Below are positions 18,187 to 27,192 of a DNA stretch of 64,000 bases, piece by piece. Source of the stretch: Rhizobiaceae bacterium (GTDB taxonomy: Bacteria; Pseudomonadota; Alphaproteobacteria; Rhizobiales; Rhizobiaceae). The first letter of the stretch is position 1; every line of letters begins with the position of its first letter. Where the stretch lies: the NCBI GenBank assembly GCA_905339215.1, contig CAJPFN010000024.1, forward strand, positions 1 through 64,000, read 5' to 3'. The position numbers and the translations under genes are program-made. The notes under the pieces are model-generated. The model was not told where the DNA came from. It saw only the letters and a list, made by a program, of their open reading frames with translations, and did not search any database.

Positions 18187-18728
18187 TGCACCGGCCGAAC
18201 GGCAACAACGAACCAAACCCAGATCGAATTTCGAGCGGGCACGTAGGCTGTCGGGAGCCGGTCGTAGGGCCACACAAGGAATATCGGACCCTGCTCGTCG
18301 GGAGATAGCGGTGTGAACTGCTGATCGGCCGAGCATCTCCCCAGCTTGCGGTCCATGTTTTGGCAAGCCCGGTCGATCGCGAAAATTGGATTGTAGGTGT
18401 TGATCTCCTCGAGCAGGATCTCCGACGTGAAGTTGTCGTACGCGATGAACTGAACCGATTTGCTCGAACTCAGGCCGTGCTTGCGCAAGACGTCAGCGAT
18501 CCTTGGCCCTCGAAACTTCACCACCTCGCCGTCCTTGGTCCACGGTGTACGCGTTTCGATCTCGACGTTCTGGAACTCGGAACGCAACCGTTCGACAGGA
18601 TAGCGGTCGGACACAGTCCGTTGCTCTCCTTCGATCGTCAGGATGCTTGGATCGGTGTAAGCAGCAAGCGCCGTGCTGACAACGCCGACCAACCCCGCGA
18701 TCCCCGCAATCAATGCCTTAGGTCGCAT
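18183..18728 (-). CDS. Exported molybdopterin-oxidoreductase-like protein
   Basis: A 181-residue protein with an N-terminal signal or anchor (ALIAGIAGLVGVVSTALAA). The rest resembles the small sulfite-oxidase-fold molybdopterin-binding domain: VKFRGPRIADVLRKHG, QFIAYDNFTSEILLEE, GPIFLVWPYDRLP and WVWFVVAV. No obvious molybdenum-ligand cysteine is seen in the expected place, so it may bind a ligand rather than act as an enzyme. It overlaps both neighbours, and a sensory partner role for the kinase is inference. Confidence 0.65.
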   Translation of the reverse strand: MRPKALIAGIAGLVGVVSTALAAYTDPSILTIEGEQRTVSDRYPVERLRSEFQNVEIETRTPWTKDGEVVKFRGPRIADVLRKHGLSSSKSVQFIAYDNFTSEILLEEINTYNPIFAIDRACQNMDRKLGRCSADQQFTPLSPDEQGPIFLVWPYDRLPTAYVPARNSIWVWFVVAVRPVQ

Positions 18729-19422
18729 GGGCTATCTCCGCGTCAAATTCCCTTTCGCCATCGTCGACCGAGTACAGGACACAAGGTCCGCTTGATCCCC
18801 GTGGATCGTAGATCAGGCCCCGGCGCGCCATGGCCGTTGTGATTGCCTGCACGCCTGCCAGGCCATAGAGATGATCGTGCAGTTCGAGAAAGACGCGTTC
18901 TATTCTCGGAAGCTCTGCGTTCTGCAGCAGTTCGAACTCTGCTCCTTCAACGTCCATGACAAGGACATTGATACCGTGTTTCCCTATAAAGGCGTCGACG
19001 TTCCGCGAGGTAATCTCAATCACTCGTTCGTAGGGTCCTTGTTCGACGAATCCCGACGACATCCAGAAGTCCGCCCGCTGATAAAAGGAAATCTTCCTAG
19101 GTGGGCCGGCAGCAAGAATCCCGTTGGAAAGGTCGACATTGCCGTTGCAGTTCAAGTCGATCACGCGTTTAGCGAGTTGGACCGTTTGCGGATCTGCCTC
19201 AAAACTCCAAACGCGAACATCGTCGATTGCCGCAATGATCGACGTGATGACACCCAATCCAGCACCAAGCTCCAGAACGCGATCGCCCGGCCGGATGGCG
19301 CGCGGAATGCGGCGTGCCTCGTTCGCCTCGTAGCGCCCGGTCTTCAGGGCAGACCAGATTTCCTCGGAGACCTCTCCATAGCTGATCGGTACGCGCACCC
19401 CGTGGACGTTAAGCTCACCCAT
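18718..19422 (-). CDS. FkbM-family SAM-dependent methyltransferase
   Basis: A 234-residue protein. The SAM-binding glycine motif VLELGAGLGVITS, the acidic FEADPQTVQLAKR and the family signature VMDVEGAEFELLQNAEL are clear. FkbM-type enzymes methylate hydroxyls of sugars or small molecules. Its presence between response regulator and sensor genes is unusual. It starts three bases after the regulator stop and its 3' end overlaps the next gene by 11 bases. Confidence 0.8.
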   Translation of the reverse strand: MGELNVHGVRVPISYGEVSEEIWSALKTGRYEANEARRIPRAIRPGDRVLELGAGLGVITSIIAAIDDVRVWSFEADPQTVQLAKRVIDLNCNGNVDLSNGILAAGPPRKISFYQRADFWMSSGFVEQGPYERVIEITSRNVDAFIGKHGINVLVMDVEGAEFELLQNAELPRIERVFLELHDHLYGLAGVQAITTAMARRGLIYDPRGSSGPCVLYSVDDGEREFDAEIAHAT

Positions 19423-19425
19423 CCG

Positions 19426-20052
19426 TCACAGTCCCTTTGGGAGTCGACCGAGCTTCAGGAGCTTGGCGCGGGCTTGCTTGTAGTATTTTTCAGAGCTTGC
19501 GGCGTTTATTCCGAGCTGGTTTGCCATCTCATCAAATACCTCTCGGCGCTTCGTGCCCGGCTCGCGGCGCATCATCATGGCTATGATCTCGTGTTCACGG
19601 GGAGTGAGGGTAGGAAAGCGGAGATCCGGATTTGGCGTGTGTGGCTTGGACAGCCGGAGTGAGAACTCGCCCCTGTCGATCTGCTCGAGTACAAGGGGAA
19701 GCTCTCCCTGTGATAGACCGGTCTTGCAGACATAGCCTTGGACGCCGAGCAATCGACAGGCCCTTGCCTCATCCTCATCATCCGATCCCGTGACGACTAT
19801 GTGCGCGGAGTTGGGCGCTGCTCCGACTATTGTTTCGATGACGTGAAGACGATCCTCCGGAGAAGTTGGATCGAAACCTGGCAAACCGGGATCAGTGATC
19901 ACAAGATCGAACTGGTCCTCTTCGAGAAGCTGACACGCGACTGGAAGGGCTTGCGCGCCCGCCACGTAGCAATCCCGCAGGCAGGTACGAAGTTCGGCCA
20001 TCAGGGCCAAACGCATCAGGTCCTGGTCTTCAACAACGAGGGCTCGGTGCAC
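19426..20052 (-). CDS. Response regulator with LuxR-type output domain
   Basis: A 208-residue two-domain regulator. The receiver domain has the acidic pair Glu8-Asp9, phosphoacceptor Asp54 (LVITDPGLPG) and conserved Lys in GYVCKTG. The C-terminal domain begins LTPREHEIIAMMM and has a LuxR-like HTH (VFDEMANQLGINAASSEKYYKQ). It is the first gene of the operon with methyltransferase, molybdopterin-like protein and sensor kinase; the kinase is the likely phosphodonor. Confidence 0.85.
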   Translation of the reverse strand: MHRALVVEDQDLMRLALMAELRTCLRDCYVAGAQALPVACQLLEEDQFDLVITDPGLPGFDPTSPEDRLHVIETIVGAAPNSAHIVVTGSDDEDEARACRLLGVQGYVCKTGLSQGELPLVLEQIDRGEFSLRLSKPHTPNPDLRFPTLTPREHEIIAMMMRREPGTKRREVFDEMANQLGINAASSEKYYKQARAKLLKLGRLPKGL

Positions 20053-20749
20053 GGGTCGGTCTCCCGATCAATCGAGTCACCCGCCGCCCAACCACGAATA
20101 TATGACCTCATTTTGCACTGCAAAAAAAGGGGTGGCGGCATCCCCTTTCCAAAAAACGGGAGTCCGACGCCCCTTTCAATAATTGGCTATCGCTGACAGG
20201 ACTTGAACCTCTTCAGAGAGCGCCGCTCGCACGCGCTGTGACGTTAGTTGTCTGAGAGGTCCGGATGCGATTTCAGACCCGCCCTCGTGGCCGAACAGTA
20301 GAGAGCATCATCTCTGTTCATCGAAAGACGCACTCGATCAAGCTTTTCATTCAGAATAACTCAACCCTTCTTTCGTGGATCGTATTTTCTCCTGCAAATA
20401 GATTGGTCGGTCTATACGAAGCGCGAGTTTTAAGAAAACTCATTACAGTCGGTCCCGTCACTGCCGAAGATGCTCAGAAGAAGTTCCTTTACTTGACCGC
20501 GCTCCTCGCGTCCAAGTCAATAGACCCCTCAACCCGCGAGATAGAGGCAGCAATCCGGACATTGCGTCCTTTCAAGGTGGAGTTGGCTGCCACCGTGTGC
20601 CGAGGGTCGGACGTTTCGGTTCACCCGTCGCGATAGCCTGCGGCAGAAGTTGACGTCAGCGACTGAGGCGCGCGGTCACCATCGGCGGGAGAACGATGCG
20701 ATTCCACCTGGTGCACTTTCCCCAATCGATCATGGCCCCGAAACATCGT
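20053..20749. other. Mostly non-coding region with possible small gene
   Basis: This holds a hairpin at about 20123-20147 (AAAGGGG with CCCCTTT arms) upstream of the response regulator, a tRNA-3'-end-like fragment at 20184-20210 on the minus strand, and one weak plus-strand frame at 20265-20636. Otherwise no gene is evident. Confidence 0.4.
20265..20636 (+). CDS. Possible small unknown protein
   Basis: A 123-residue frame with normal amino-acid composition (IKLFIQNNSTLLSWIVF, then VGPVTAEDAQKKFLYLTALL) but no recognisable domain or clear ribosome binding site. It is the only sizeable frame in a 700-base gap. It could be a real orphan gene or chance. Confidence 0.35.
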   Translation: MRFQTRPRGRTVESIISVHRKTHSIKLFIQNNSTLLSWIVFSPANRLVGLYEARVLRKLITVGPVTAEDAQKKFLYLTALLASKSIDPSTREIEAAIRTLRPFKVELAATVCRGSDVSVHPSR

Positions 20750-21235
20750 CTACCGACTCAAGCTGAACCAATGACGCGTAGCATTGCCGTCGTCGTGCCT
20801 GATATCGAAATAATACGGATTCTCGCGGACAGGGCGAGGCATGCTGACGATCTGCTGGCAGTCCTCGCGACTGCGAAAACCGGCGGGACAGGTATTGCGG
20901 ACCTGCACGCAGAGGTTGGGCTCTCCGCCGCCGCGATCCTGATTGCTATAGCCGACACTCCAGCCTTCGGGACACTCGTCGTAGCGTTCATACCCGGGTC
21001 TATTCGTGCCTGCCTCAGGGCAGGTTGGCCACGAAAAACCCGGCCGATCCATTGCCGATATAAGTCGATGCATAGGGGGATGGCACGCTGGCACACCCCG
21101 CCAGGACGGGTCTGACGAAGAAGCGCATAAGAGCACTTCGCATCCCCACTCGCTTGCCTCAGTATGATCGGCGAGCGATGCCCACGCGCCCGTAAACACG
21201 ACTGTCGCAATCGACGCGAGCTTGGCCACGTTCAT
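20750..21235 (-). CDS. TrbM-like exported conjugation-associated protein
   Basis: A 161-residue protein with a signal peptide (LASIATVVFTGAWASLA) followed by WGCEVLLCASSSDPSW and CHPPMHRLI, the cysteine pattern of TrbM/KikA-type conjugal transfer proteins, which begin with a similar CEVxLCLSS segment. Four or more further cysteines (PTCPE, DECPEGW, NTCPAGF) suggest a disulfide-bonded periplasmic protein. It lies at the outer end of a minus-strand group diverging from virB. Confidence 0.65.
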   Translation of the reverse strand: MNVAKLASIATVVFTGAWASLADHTEASEWGCEVLLCASSSDPSWRGVPACHPPMHRLISAMDRPGFSWPTCPEAGTNRPGYERYDECPEGWSVGYSNQDRGGGEPNLCVQVRNTCPAGFRSREDCQQIVSMPRPVRENPYYFDIRHDDGNATRHWFSLSR

Positions 21236-21256
21236 CCGACGTTTCCTTCGATCAAC

Positions 21257-21952
21257 CTATCGATCTGTTCGATTTGGGCGCCTGCGCGCATCTTCGAACG
21301 GCGGCGAGATTTCGCTTTGGCGTTCTGCAAGGAGATTGAAATCTGCGATTGGCCGTCGTGACAGTGTCCGGTCTACGGCTTTCGCGCGCCATTCCGGCAT
21401 GTCGAGCACATAGGTAGCCCACAGGCCGTGGCGGGCGGACATGGCGTAGTTCTGCCACGTGATATATTCTGCAGGCGCCGGCGGGATCGTCTGGGCCCAG
21501 CCGACCCGCAACATCTCCAGAGCAAGGTCACGCCCGCGCACTGAGCAGCGGCCGAGGAGGGCGCCATCGGCATCGTGTGTCTGAACCACGCAGGTCACCT
21601 GAGCGCTGCCAACCGTTCGCTTCAACCACGCTTTCGCCAGGGGACCGCATGGAACCGGCTTCGGGATCGAGCTGTCGCCATGCCGGCGGGGGTCATAGGA
21701 CCACTGCGGCAGTTCGCACGTGTCGATTGAGGCAAGTCGCACCATCTTGCCGCTCTTTGGGAACCAAAGGGTTCGTCCATCAATGACGGACGTGCGGCCG
21801 GAGATTTTCAGCGGTGGGGCCGTGTAGGGACCAGTATGAGCGTCGGCCGACGATGGTCCTTGGCCATGTAATAGGTCGGCGGTATGAGCGGGGTAGGGCA
21901 GGGCGGTCATCAGCAGCGCGACCACCCTCGACCGGACAGCCACGGATATCAT
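21257..21952 (-). CDS. Exported SNase-like (thermonuclease-fold) protein 1
   Basis: A 231-residue protein with a signal peptide (VVALLMTALPYPAHTA). The SNase-like core shows VIDGRTLWF, VRLASIDTCELPQW, CGPLAKAWLKR, VTCVVQTHDADGALLGRC and ARHGLWAT. Several nuclease-site residues appear (Arg in VRLASID, Asp after it, Arg in GRCSV), so activity is possible. It overlaps the next upstream SNase-like gene by four bases. A role in periplasmic DNA processing or T4SS assembly is inference. Confidence 0.75.
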   Translation of the reverse strand: MISVAVRSRVVALLMTALPYPAHTADLLHGQGPSSADAHTGPYTAPPLKISGRTSVIDGRTLWFPKSGKMVRLASIDTCELPQWSYDPRRHGDSSIPKPVPCGPLAKAWLKRTVGSAQVTCVVQTHDADGALLGRCSVRGRDLALEMLRVGWAQTIPPAPAEYITWQNYAMSARHGLWATYVLDMPEWRAKAVDRTLSRRPIADFNLLAERQSEISPPFEDARRRPNRTDR

Positions 21953-22485
21953 GGTTCGATCCTTTCATGGCCCGCGGCCTGACCAAGCAGAATGGCCGGG
22001 TGCTGGACATCGTCAAACTGCCAGAGACCGACTCTCTTCTCCCGCGCGGCCTGCTCTGCCACAGCGTAGGGAGCGTGATAGGGCAGGCCGCGCGCGTCGA
22101 GCGAGGCGAACGCAAAACCCGAAGCGATCATGAGATTGGCGAGATCCAGCCGATTCGCTCCGATCGTCGCATAGCAAGAGACGAAGACAGTTTCGGCCGA
22201 TCGTGCAACCTGCGCACATTCAGGTTTCGTATCGGCAATGTAAGCTGCGAGGACGGCAAGCGATGCCTCCCCACAGTCGCGACGGTTACCAGCTTTGTCG
22301 GTATAAAACGTTCCTCGAAGACAGGCCTGCATGCCAAAGAGGCGGAAGTGCTGGTCGCCATCCTTCCAGCTGTCGCCGCTTTCGAGTGTCACACCCGGCT
22401 TGAGCCAGAAATACCCTTCAGGTGGAGCGGCCGCCGCCGGCGTAGAACTGAACGCCAGCGCCAGGAAAAGGGCAGGGGACTTCAT
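21949..22485 (-). CDS. Exported SNase-like protein 2
   Basis: Start at 22485 (MKSPALFLALAFSSTPAAA), overlapping the upstream stop by ATGA, gives 178 residues with a signal peptide. The SNase-like layout is visible as FRLFGMQACLRG, CGEASLAVLAAYI, ECAQVARSAETVFVSCYA, NRLDLANLMIASGFAFA and REKRVGLWQF. Catalytic arginines are less clear than in protein 1, so it may be a non-catalytic relative. It is the middle of three tandem paralogues. Confidence 0.7.
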   Translation of the reverse strand: MKSPALFLALAFSSTPAAAAPPEGYFWLKPGVTLESGDSWKDGDQHFRLFGMQACLRGTFYTDKAGNRRDCGEASLAVLAAYIADTKPECAQVARSAETVFVSCYATIGANRLDLANLMIASGFAFASLDARGLPYHAPYAVAEQAAREKRVGLWQFDDVQHPAILLGQAAGHERIEP

Positions 22486-23108
22486 TGCCCCGCGATCCTT
22501 GGATCGGCCCACATGCCAAAACCGCGGCGGCCGATTTCTTCGGCCTCCGTGAGGTCAGTTCGCGCCGGTGTTCCATCTGGCCGGCGGGCAATGCGGTGGC
22601 TGCCCAGCGAGACAAGCTGTTCCTCGAACATGTCGATCGTGTCGAGGCTGCCCGGATAGTTGTAGTAGCCGTAGCAGGTGGCGTCCTGCGCCTTTGCGCC
22701 TGTCTCGCTGACGAAGGCCCTGCAGTAGATCACTTTCGGCGACTGGAGGAGCGTCTCGAGCCCGCGCCGCGCATAATCATCGCACGAACCCGCGAAACCC
22801 TCCTTGTGATTGACCATTTCGCCTTGGCACGGCTCGATGCCGTGAAGGTGCACGGTCAGATCGGCGTCGACACGAAAGTCAGTGGCCGACGTGGCCCGGA
22901 AGCCTGAGGCGGACGCATAGCCCTTGCGTTCCGAAACCTTCCCCTGCCCGTCGTAATACTCCATGACCAGGACTGTTTTGCCGGGCGCCGCCAGCGAGCG
23001 GAAATAGGCCTCGTCGACGGGCTCGGCTGCATATGCCGGCAGGCACACGCCGACAGCCATCAGGCACCCGGCTGCACGTCCCATTCGCAGTCGCCTCCAG
23101 GTTGTCAT
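22482..23108 (-). CDS. Exported SNase-like protein 3
   Basis: Start at 23108 (MTTWRRLRMGRAAG) gives 208 residues with a signal peptide ending near AYAAEP. VHLHGIEPCQGE, CDDYARRGLETLLQSPKVIYCRAF, CYGYYNYPG and EEQLVSLGSHRIA follow the SNase-like pattern, with conserved cysteines instead of a full catalytic set. It is the first of three tandem SNase-like genes transcribed away from virB1. Confidence 0.65.
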   Translation of the reverse strand: MTTWRRLRMGRAAGCLMAVGVCLPAYAAEPVDEAYFRSLAAPGKTVLVMEYYDGQGKVSERKGYASASGFRATSATDFRVDADLTVHLHGIEPCQGEMVNHKEGFAGSCDDYARRGLETLLQSPKVIYCRAFVSETGAKAQDATCYGYYNYPGSLDTIDMFEEQLVSLGSHRIARRPDGTPARTDLTEAEEIGRRGFGMWADPRIAGQ

Positions 23109-23230
23109 TAGACGAGACACTGCCGCGCTTGGATCCGGATTGCAAGAAAAATAACAACCTATTTGACATTGTTTTTTGACTCGCATAACCATTTCCTCAC
23201 ACGTCGTTACAAGGCTCTGGATGCGACACC

Positions 23231-24124
23231 ATGGCTGCGCACCGCTCAATCCAATCGCTCGCACCGCTCTTTGTGGTGACATTTCTCACGAGCATGTGCG
23301 CGAGCATATCAGCCGAAGCGAACTCGTCCGAACCATCGCAACATCCGGCAATTTATGCCTCACAATCTGCATCGAAGCGCGAGCAATGGGTGGCCTCGTT
23401 CTCCGCCGATAACGTTGCCGAGGCGCGTTGGGCTAGACCGCAGCGCGAGTACCTGCTTGGAGAAGACGGTCGAATTGTTCCGGGCGAGGGATCGGTTGAG
23501 GCTGTCGTCGCGGACAAGGCTCTCGCGCTCAAAAGCGACTCTCAACAACATCATTTTAATAGTGTTTTTTCTGACGAGGCAGCGGGGACCGTAGCTGGAT
23601 GCGGTCCATCGCCAGCTACACCCGAAGACATCACACGTCTGGTGGTCGAAGCAGCGAAACGGCACGAAGTCGATGTCGATTTTGCCGTCGCAGTCGCTAT
23701 CGCCGAGAGCCGGCTCGATCGCCTGCGCAACTCACCCAAAGGTGCACGCGGGCCTATGCAGCTCATGCCGGACACGGCCGAGCGCTTCGGAGTGACCGAT
23801 ATCTGCGACCCCGAAGAGAATATCGACGGAGGTGTTCGCTATTTGCGTGAGTTGGCCAACGAATTCCGCAACCCGTTGCTGGTTGCGGCGGCCTACAACG
23901 CCGGCGAGGACCGCGTACGCGAGCATGGCGGCATTCCCCCATTTAAGGAGACGCTGGCGTACGTCGCGGAAGTTCTCAACATCCAGATGGGACTTGACGG
24001 AAGCGGTCCCATTGCCCGCGAACCAGGCGGTTCGGCCGACGAGCAGCAACCCGTATCCAACACCAGTGGAGTGATCACTTCACGCGAGCGCCGGCAGTGG
24101 GTCGGCGGGGTCATGCATTTTTAG
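23231..24124 (+). CDS. virB1: VirB1-like lytic transglycosylase
   Basis: A 297-residue exported protein (signal near residues 10-28). The SLT domain occupies about 135-260: FAVAVAIAESRLDRL with the catalytic Glu, GARGPMQLMPDTA, NIDGGVRYLRELANEF and VAAAYNAGEDRV. It opens the cell wall locally for T4SS assembly. It is the first virB gene, 12 bases before virB2. Confidence 0.88.
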   Translation: MAAHRSIQSLAPLFVVTFLTSMCASISAEANSSEPSQHPAIYASQSASKREQWVASFSADNVAEARWARPQREYLLGEDGRIVPGEGSVEAVVADKALALKSDSQQHHFNSVFSDEAAGTVAGCGPSPATPEDITRLVVEAAKRHEVDVDFAVAVAIAESRLDRLRNSPKGARGPMQLMPDTAERFGVTDICDPEENIDGGVRYLRELANEFRNPLLVAAAYNAGEDRVREHGGIPPFKETLAYVAEVLNIQMGLDGSGPIAREPGGSADEQQPVSNTSGVITSRERRQWVGGVMHF

Positions 24125-24136
24125 CCGGAGGCCGAC

Positions 24137-24472
24137 ATGAACAGTTCTTCTCTCCTTTCTGCCCAAATGCCTTCAATGAGAACGGCCGCGCTCACGACGA
24201 TCGTGCTCGTTTGCTCGATGCTGGCGGATCCAGCCTTTGCCCAGTCCTCTGGCGCGTTCGCACCGCTCGAAACCGCGGTGCAGATGATCGTGGATTTCAT
24301 AACCGGTCCTTTCGGGCGACTGCTCGCGATCATAGCGGTGATCGCGCTCGGCTTTCTCGCCTTCGCCGGACGCCTCTCCTGGTTCACGGCGGGCGCGGTC
24401 GTGCTCGGCATCGGTCTGGTCTTCGGCGCGCCGGCGATCGTCGACGAGATGATCGCGGCCGTGGGGAACTGA
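24137..24472 (+). CDS. virB2: VirB2-like major pilin
   Basis: A 111-residue protein with a long signal peptide ending DPAFAQ, then two hydrophobic segments (LLAIIAVIALGFLAF and AGAVVLGIGLVFGAPAIV), the hallmark of TrbC/VirB2 pilins. Polar loop RLSWF lies between them. It forms the conjugative pilus. Confidence 0.88.
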   Translation: MNSSSLLSAQMPSMRTAALTTIVLVCSMLADPAFAQSSGAFAPLETAVQMIVDFITGPFGRLLAIIAVIALGFLAFAGRLSWFTAGAVVLGIGLVFGAPAIVDEMIAAVGN

Positions 24473-24475
24473 GCG

Positions 24476-24775
24476 ATGATCGAGGTCACCGACGAAAAGC
24501 CCCATCTCACGCCGCTGGTCATCGGCCTCACACGGCCGCCGATGATGTGGGGGATTCCGCTGAACGCCTTTTACATCATCGTCGGCGTAACGCTCATCGC
24601 ATTCCTGGTCAGCGGGAGCTTCTGGTCGGCGCTTATCGCGCCGTTGACCTATCTCGCTCTCTTCGCCTTCTGCAGCCGTGACATCAGGATCCTCGACCTA
24701 GCCCAGGTCGCCGGCCGCCGCACCCCGCGGACGCCGAACCGACTGTTCTGGCGCACCAACTCCTATGGACCGTGA
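24476..24775 (+). CDS. virB3: VirB3-like inner-membrane protein
   Basis: A 99-residue protein with the typical TPLVIGLTRPPMMWGIP opening and one or two membrane segments (FYIIVGVTLIAFLV, LIAPLTYLALFAF). VirB3 links the pilin and the VirB4 ATPase. It starts three bases after virB2 and overlaps virB4 by four. Confidence 0.88.
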   Translation: MIEVTDEKPHLTPLVIGLTRPPMMWGIPLNAFYIIVGVTLIAFLVSGSFWSALIAPLTYLALFAFCSRDIRILDLAQVAGRRTPRTPNRLFWRTNSYGP

Positions 24776-27192
24776 CCATGCTGAACGTCGTCGCCGAGGA
24801 ACTCGGGTTTGGCTGGCAACAGCGCCGCGAGCGGCCAATGTCGACCCATATTCCGTATCTCCGTCATGTCTCCGACACCGTGATCGGTCTCGAAGGCGGC
24901 GCGATCCTTTCGGTGATCAAGCTGGACGGGCTGTTCTTCCAAACGGAGGATCAGGCGGAGCTCAACATGCGCGCCGCTGTCCAGAACACCATGATCAGGG
25001 CGTTGGGATCGAGCCGGTATTCGCTCTGGTCGACGGTGATCCGCAAGGAGGTCAAGCCTTCGATCGAAGGGAGCTTCTCAGACCCCTTCTGCGGTCTGTT
25101 GAATAGGCGCTACATGGCGTCGCTGCGCGACAAGCGCATGTTCACCAACGAGCTCTATCTCACGATCGTCCGCTCGGGCATGCGCGGGGCGCTGGGAGCG
25201 GCCGAGACGTTTTCGCGCCTGCTCGATCGCTCGTCCGGCGCCGAGGTTCAGCGGCAGCGCCTGCACGAGCGCGTCAACGAGCTCGAAGAGATCGTCGGTA
25301 ACATCACTCGCGAGCTCCAGAAGTACGGCGCGCGGCCGCTCGGGATCGTTCATCGCGACGGTCAGCCCTATTCGGAGCCGTGTGCGTTTTTTAACACGAT
25401 CCTGACCTGCGGCGTCTCACGCGACATGCGACTGCCGCGGATGGGTATTGGCAGCTATGTCGGCACGTCGCGGCTACATTTCTCGAAACGGACGATGCAG
25501 GCGCAGGGGCCGACCGAGGCCGAGACCCGCTTCGGCGCGATGCTGTCCATCAAGGAGTACCCGCCCTTCTCCGGACCGGGGATGCTCGATGGTCTTCTGC
25601 AGATGAATCACGAGTTCATCTGTACCCAGTCGTTCAGGCTTGCCGACAAGCCGATCGCCCAGGAGCGCATCTCCCGCCTGCAGCGCCAGATCCACGCTTC
25701 GGATGAATCCGGCAGCACCGTCGAGACCGACATCGACTTCGCGCTGAACAGCCTGCTCAACCAGGAGGCCGTTTTCGGCTATCACCATTTCAGCCTGCTC
25801 TGCCTATCACGTGATCTCGTGGGTCTAGACAAGGCCGTCGCCGAACTCGGCTCCTGCCTTACCAACATGAACATCAACTGGCTGCGCGAGGACCTCAACA
25901 TGGAGGCCTCCTTCTGGGCGCAACTGCCCGGCAATCACGCCTACATCGCACGCTCCTGCATGCTGTCGAGCGCCAACTTCTCCGGCTTCTCGTCGATGCA
26001 CAATTTCGCGACAGGCCGGGCGAGGGGAGTTCATTGGGGCCTGCCGATCTCCATCCTCGAGACGACGTCCCAGACGCCATACTGGTTCAACTTTCATCAG
26101 CGCGACATCGGGCATTTTTTGGTCACCGGCCCGACTGGGTCGGGCAAGACGGTGGCGCTCACCTTTCTGCTCGCTCAGGCTTTCCGCATTTCACCCGAGC
26201 CACGTGCCGTGTTCTTCGACAAGGATCGCGGCGCCGAGATCTTCATCCGCGCTGTCGGCGGCGACTATGAGGTCCTCCAGCCGGGAGTTGTGACTGGTTT
26301 CAACCCGCTGCAAATGGAAAACAGCGCAGCGAACCGCGAATTCCTGCATCGGCTGTTCAAGGCCATGCTCGATCCCGCCGACGGCCGCGGGTTCTCACAG
26401 GAAGAGGAAGACACGCTGGAGCGCGCGATCGGCCGTGTCTGCCAGGAACCGGTCGAGCAGCGCACCCTGGCCAACCTGTCCGGGCTTCTGATGGGCAGGG
26501 CGCGTTCCGACGCGAACGATCTTCAGTCGCGCCTGCGGCCTTGGTTCGAGGGCGAGAAGGCCTGGCTCTTCAACGCGCCGCGGGATGCGCTTTCTTTTTC
26601 GGGCCGGCGGATCTTCGGTTTCGACATGACGCACGTCCTCGACAATCAGGACGTGCGCACGCCAGCGCTGATGTATCTCTATCACCGTCTCGATGAGTTG
26701 CTCACCGGCGAACCCGTCCTCATTTTCATGGACGAAGGCTGGAAGCTTCTGCAGGACCCAGTCTTTTCCCACTACATTGTCGACAAGATGAAGACGATCC
26801 GCAAACTCAACGGGATCGTCGGATTCGGCACTCAGTCAGCGGCCGACATCGCACGCGCACCGCAATCGCACACGCTGATCGAGCAGTCCGCGACCAATCT
26901 GCATTTTCCCAATCCGCGCGCGGACGAGGAAAGTTACATCCGCCGCTTCGGCCTTACCGCCAAGGAGTTCGCTTTCATCCGTAACACGCCGCCCGAGCGG
27001 CGGACTTTCCTCATCAAGCACGGCAACGACTCGGTCATAGCCAGGCTCGATCTCTCTTCCATGCCCGACCTCGTTCGGGTGATGTCCGGTCGGAAGGAGA
27101 CGATCGAGCAATGCGCGGCACTTCGAGCGCGGCTCGGTGACGATCCGGCGAACTGGTTGCCCGAATTCTGCGGCTGGGGGAATGCGGCATGA
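24772..27192 (+). CDS. virB4: VirB4 ATPase of the type IV secretion system
   Basis: An 806-residue ATPase. Walker A is GPTGSGKT at about residues 454-461, and Walker B is VLIFMDEGWKLL near 645. The N-terminal CagE/TrbE-like region is present. It energises pilus assembly and substrate transfer at the inner membrane. It overlaps both neighbours by four bases in a coupled operon. Confidence 0.93.
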   Translation: MTMLNVVAEELGFGWQQRRERPMSTHIPYLRHVSDTVIGLEGGAILSVIKLDGLFFQTEDQAELNMRAAVQNTMIRALGSSRYSLWSTVIRKEVKPSIEGSFSDPFCGLLNRRYMASLRDKRMFTNELYLTIVRSGMRGALGAAETFSRLLDRSSGAEVQRQRLHERVNELEEIVGNITRELQKYGARPLGIVHRDGQPYSEPCAFFNTILTCGVSRDMRLPRMGIGSYVGTSRLHFSKRTMQAQGPTEAETRFGAMLSIKEYPPFSGPGMLDGLLQMNHEFICTQSFRLADKPIAQERISRLQRQIHASDESGSTVETDIDFALNSLLNQEAVFGYHHFSLLCLSRDLVGLDKAVAELGSCLTNMNINWLREDLNMEASFWAQLPGNHAYIARSCMLSSANFSGFSSMHNFATGRARGVHWGLPISILETTSQTPYWFNFHQRDIGHFLVTGPTGSGKTVALTFLLAQAFRISPEPRAVFFDKDRGAEIFIRAVGGDYEVLQPGVVTGFNPLQMENSAANREFLHRLFKAMLDPADGRGFSQEEEDTLERAIGRVCQEPVEQRTLANLSGLLMGRARSDANDLQSRLRPWFEGEKAWLFNAPRDALSFSGRRIFGFDMTHVLDNQDVRTPALMYLYHRLDELLTGEPVLIFMDEGWKLLQDPVFSHYIVDKMKTIRKLNGIVGFGTQSAADIARAPQSHTLIEQSATNLHFPNPRADEESYIRRFGLTAKEFAFIRNTPPERRTFLIKHGNDSVIARLDLSSMPDLVRVMSGRKETIEQCAALRARLGDDPANWLPEFCGWGNAA

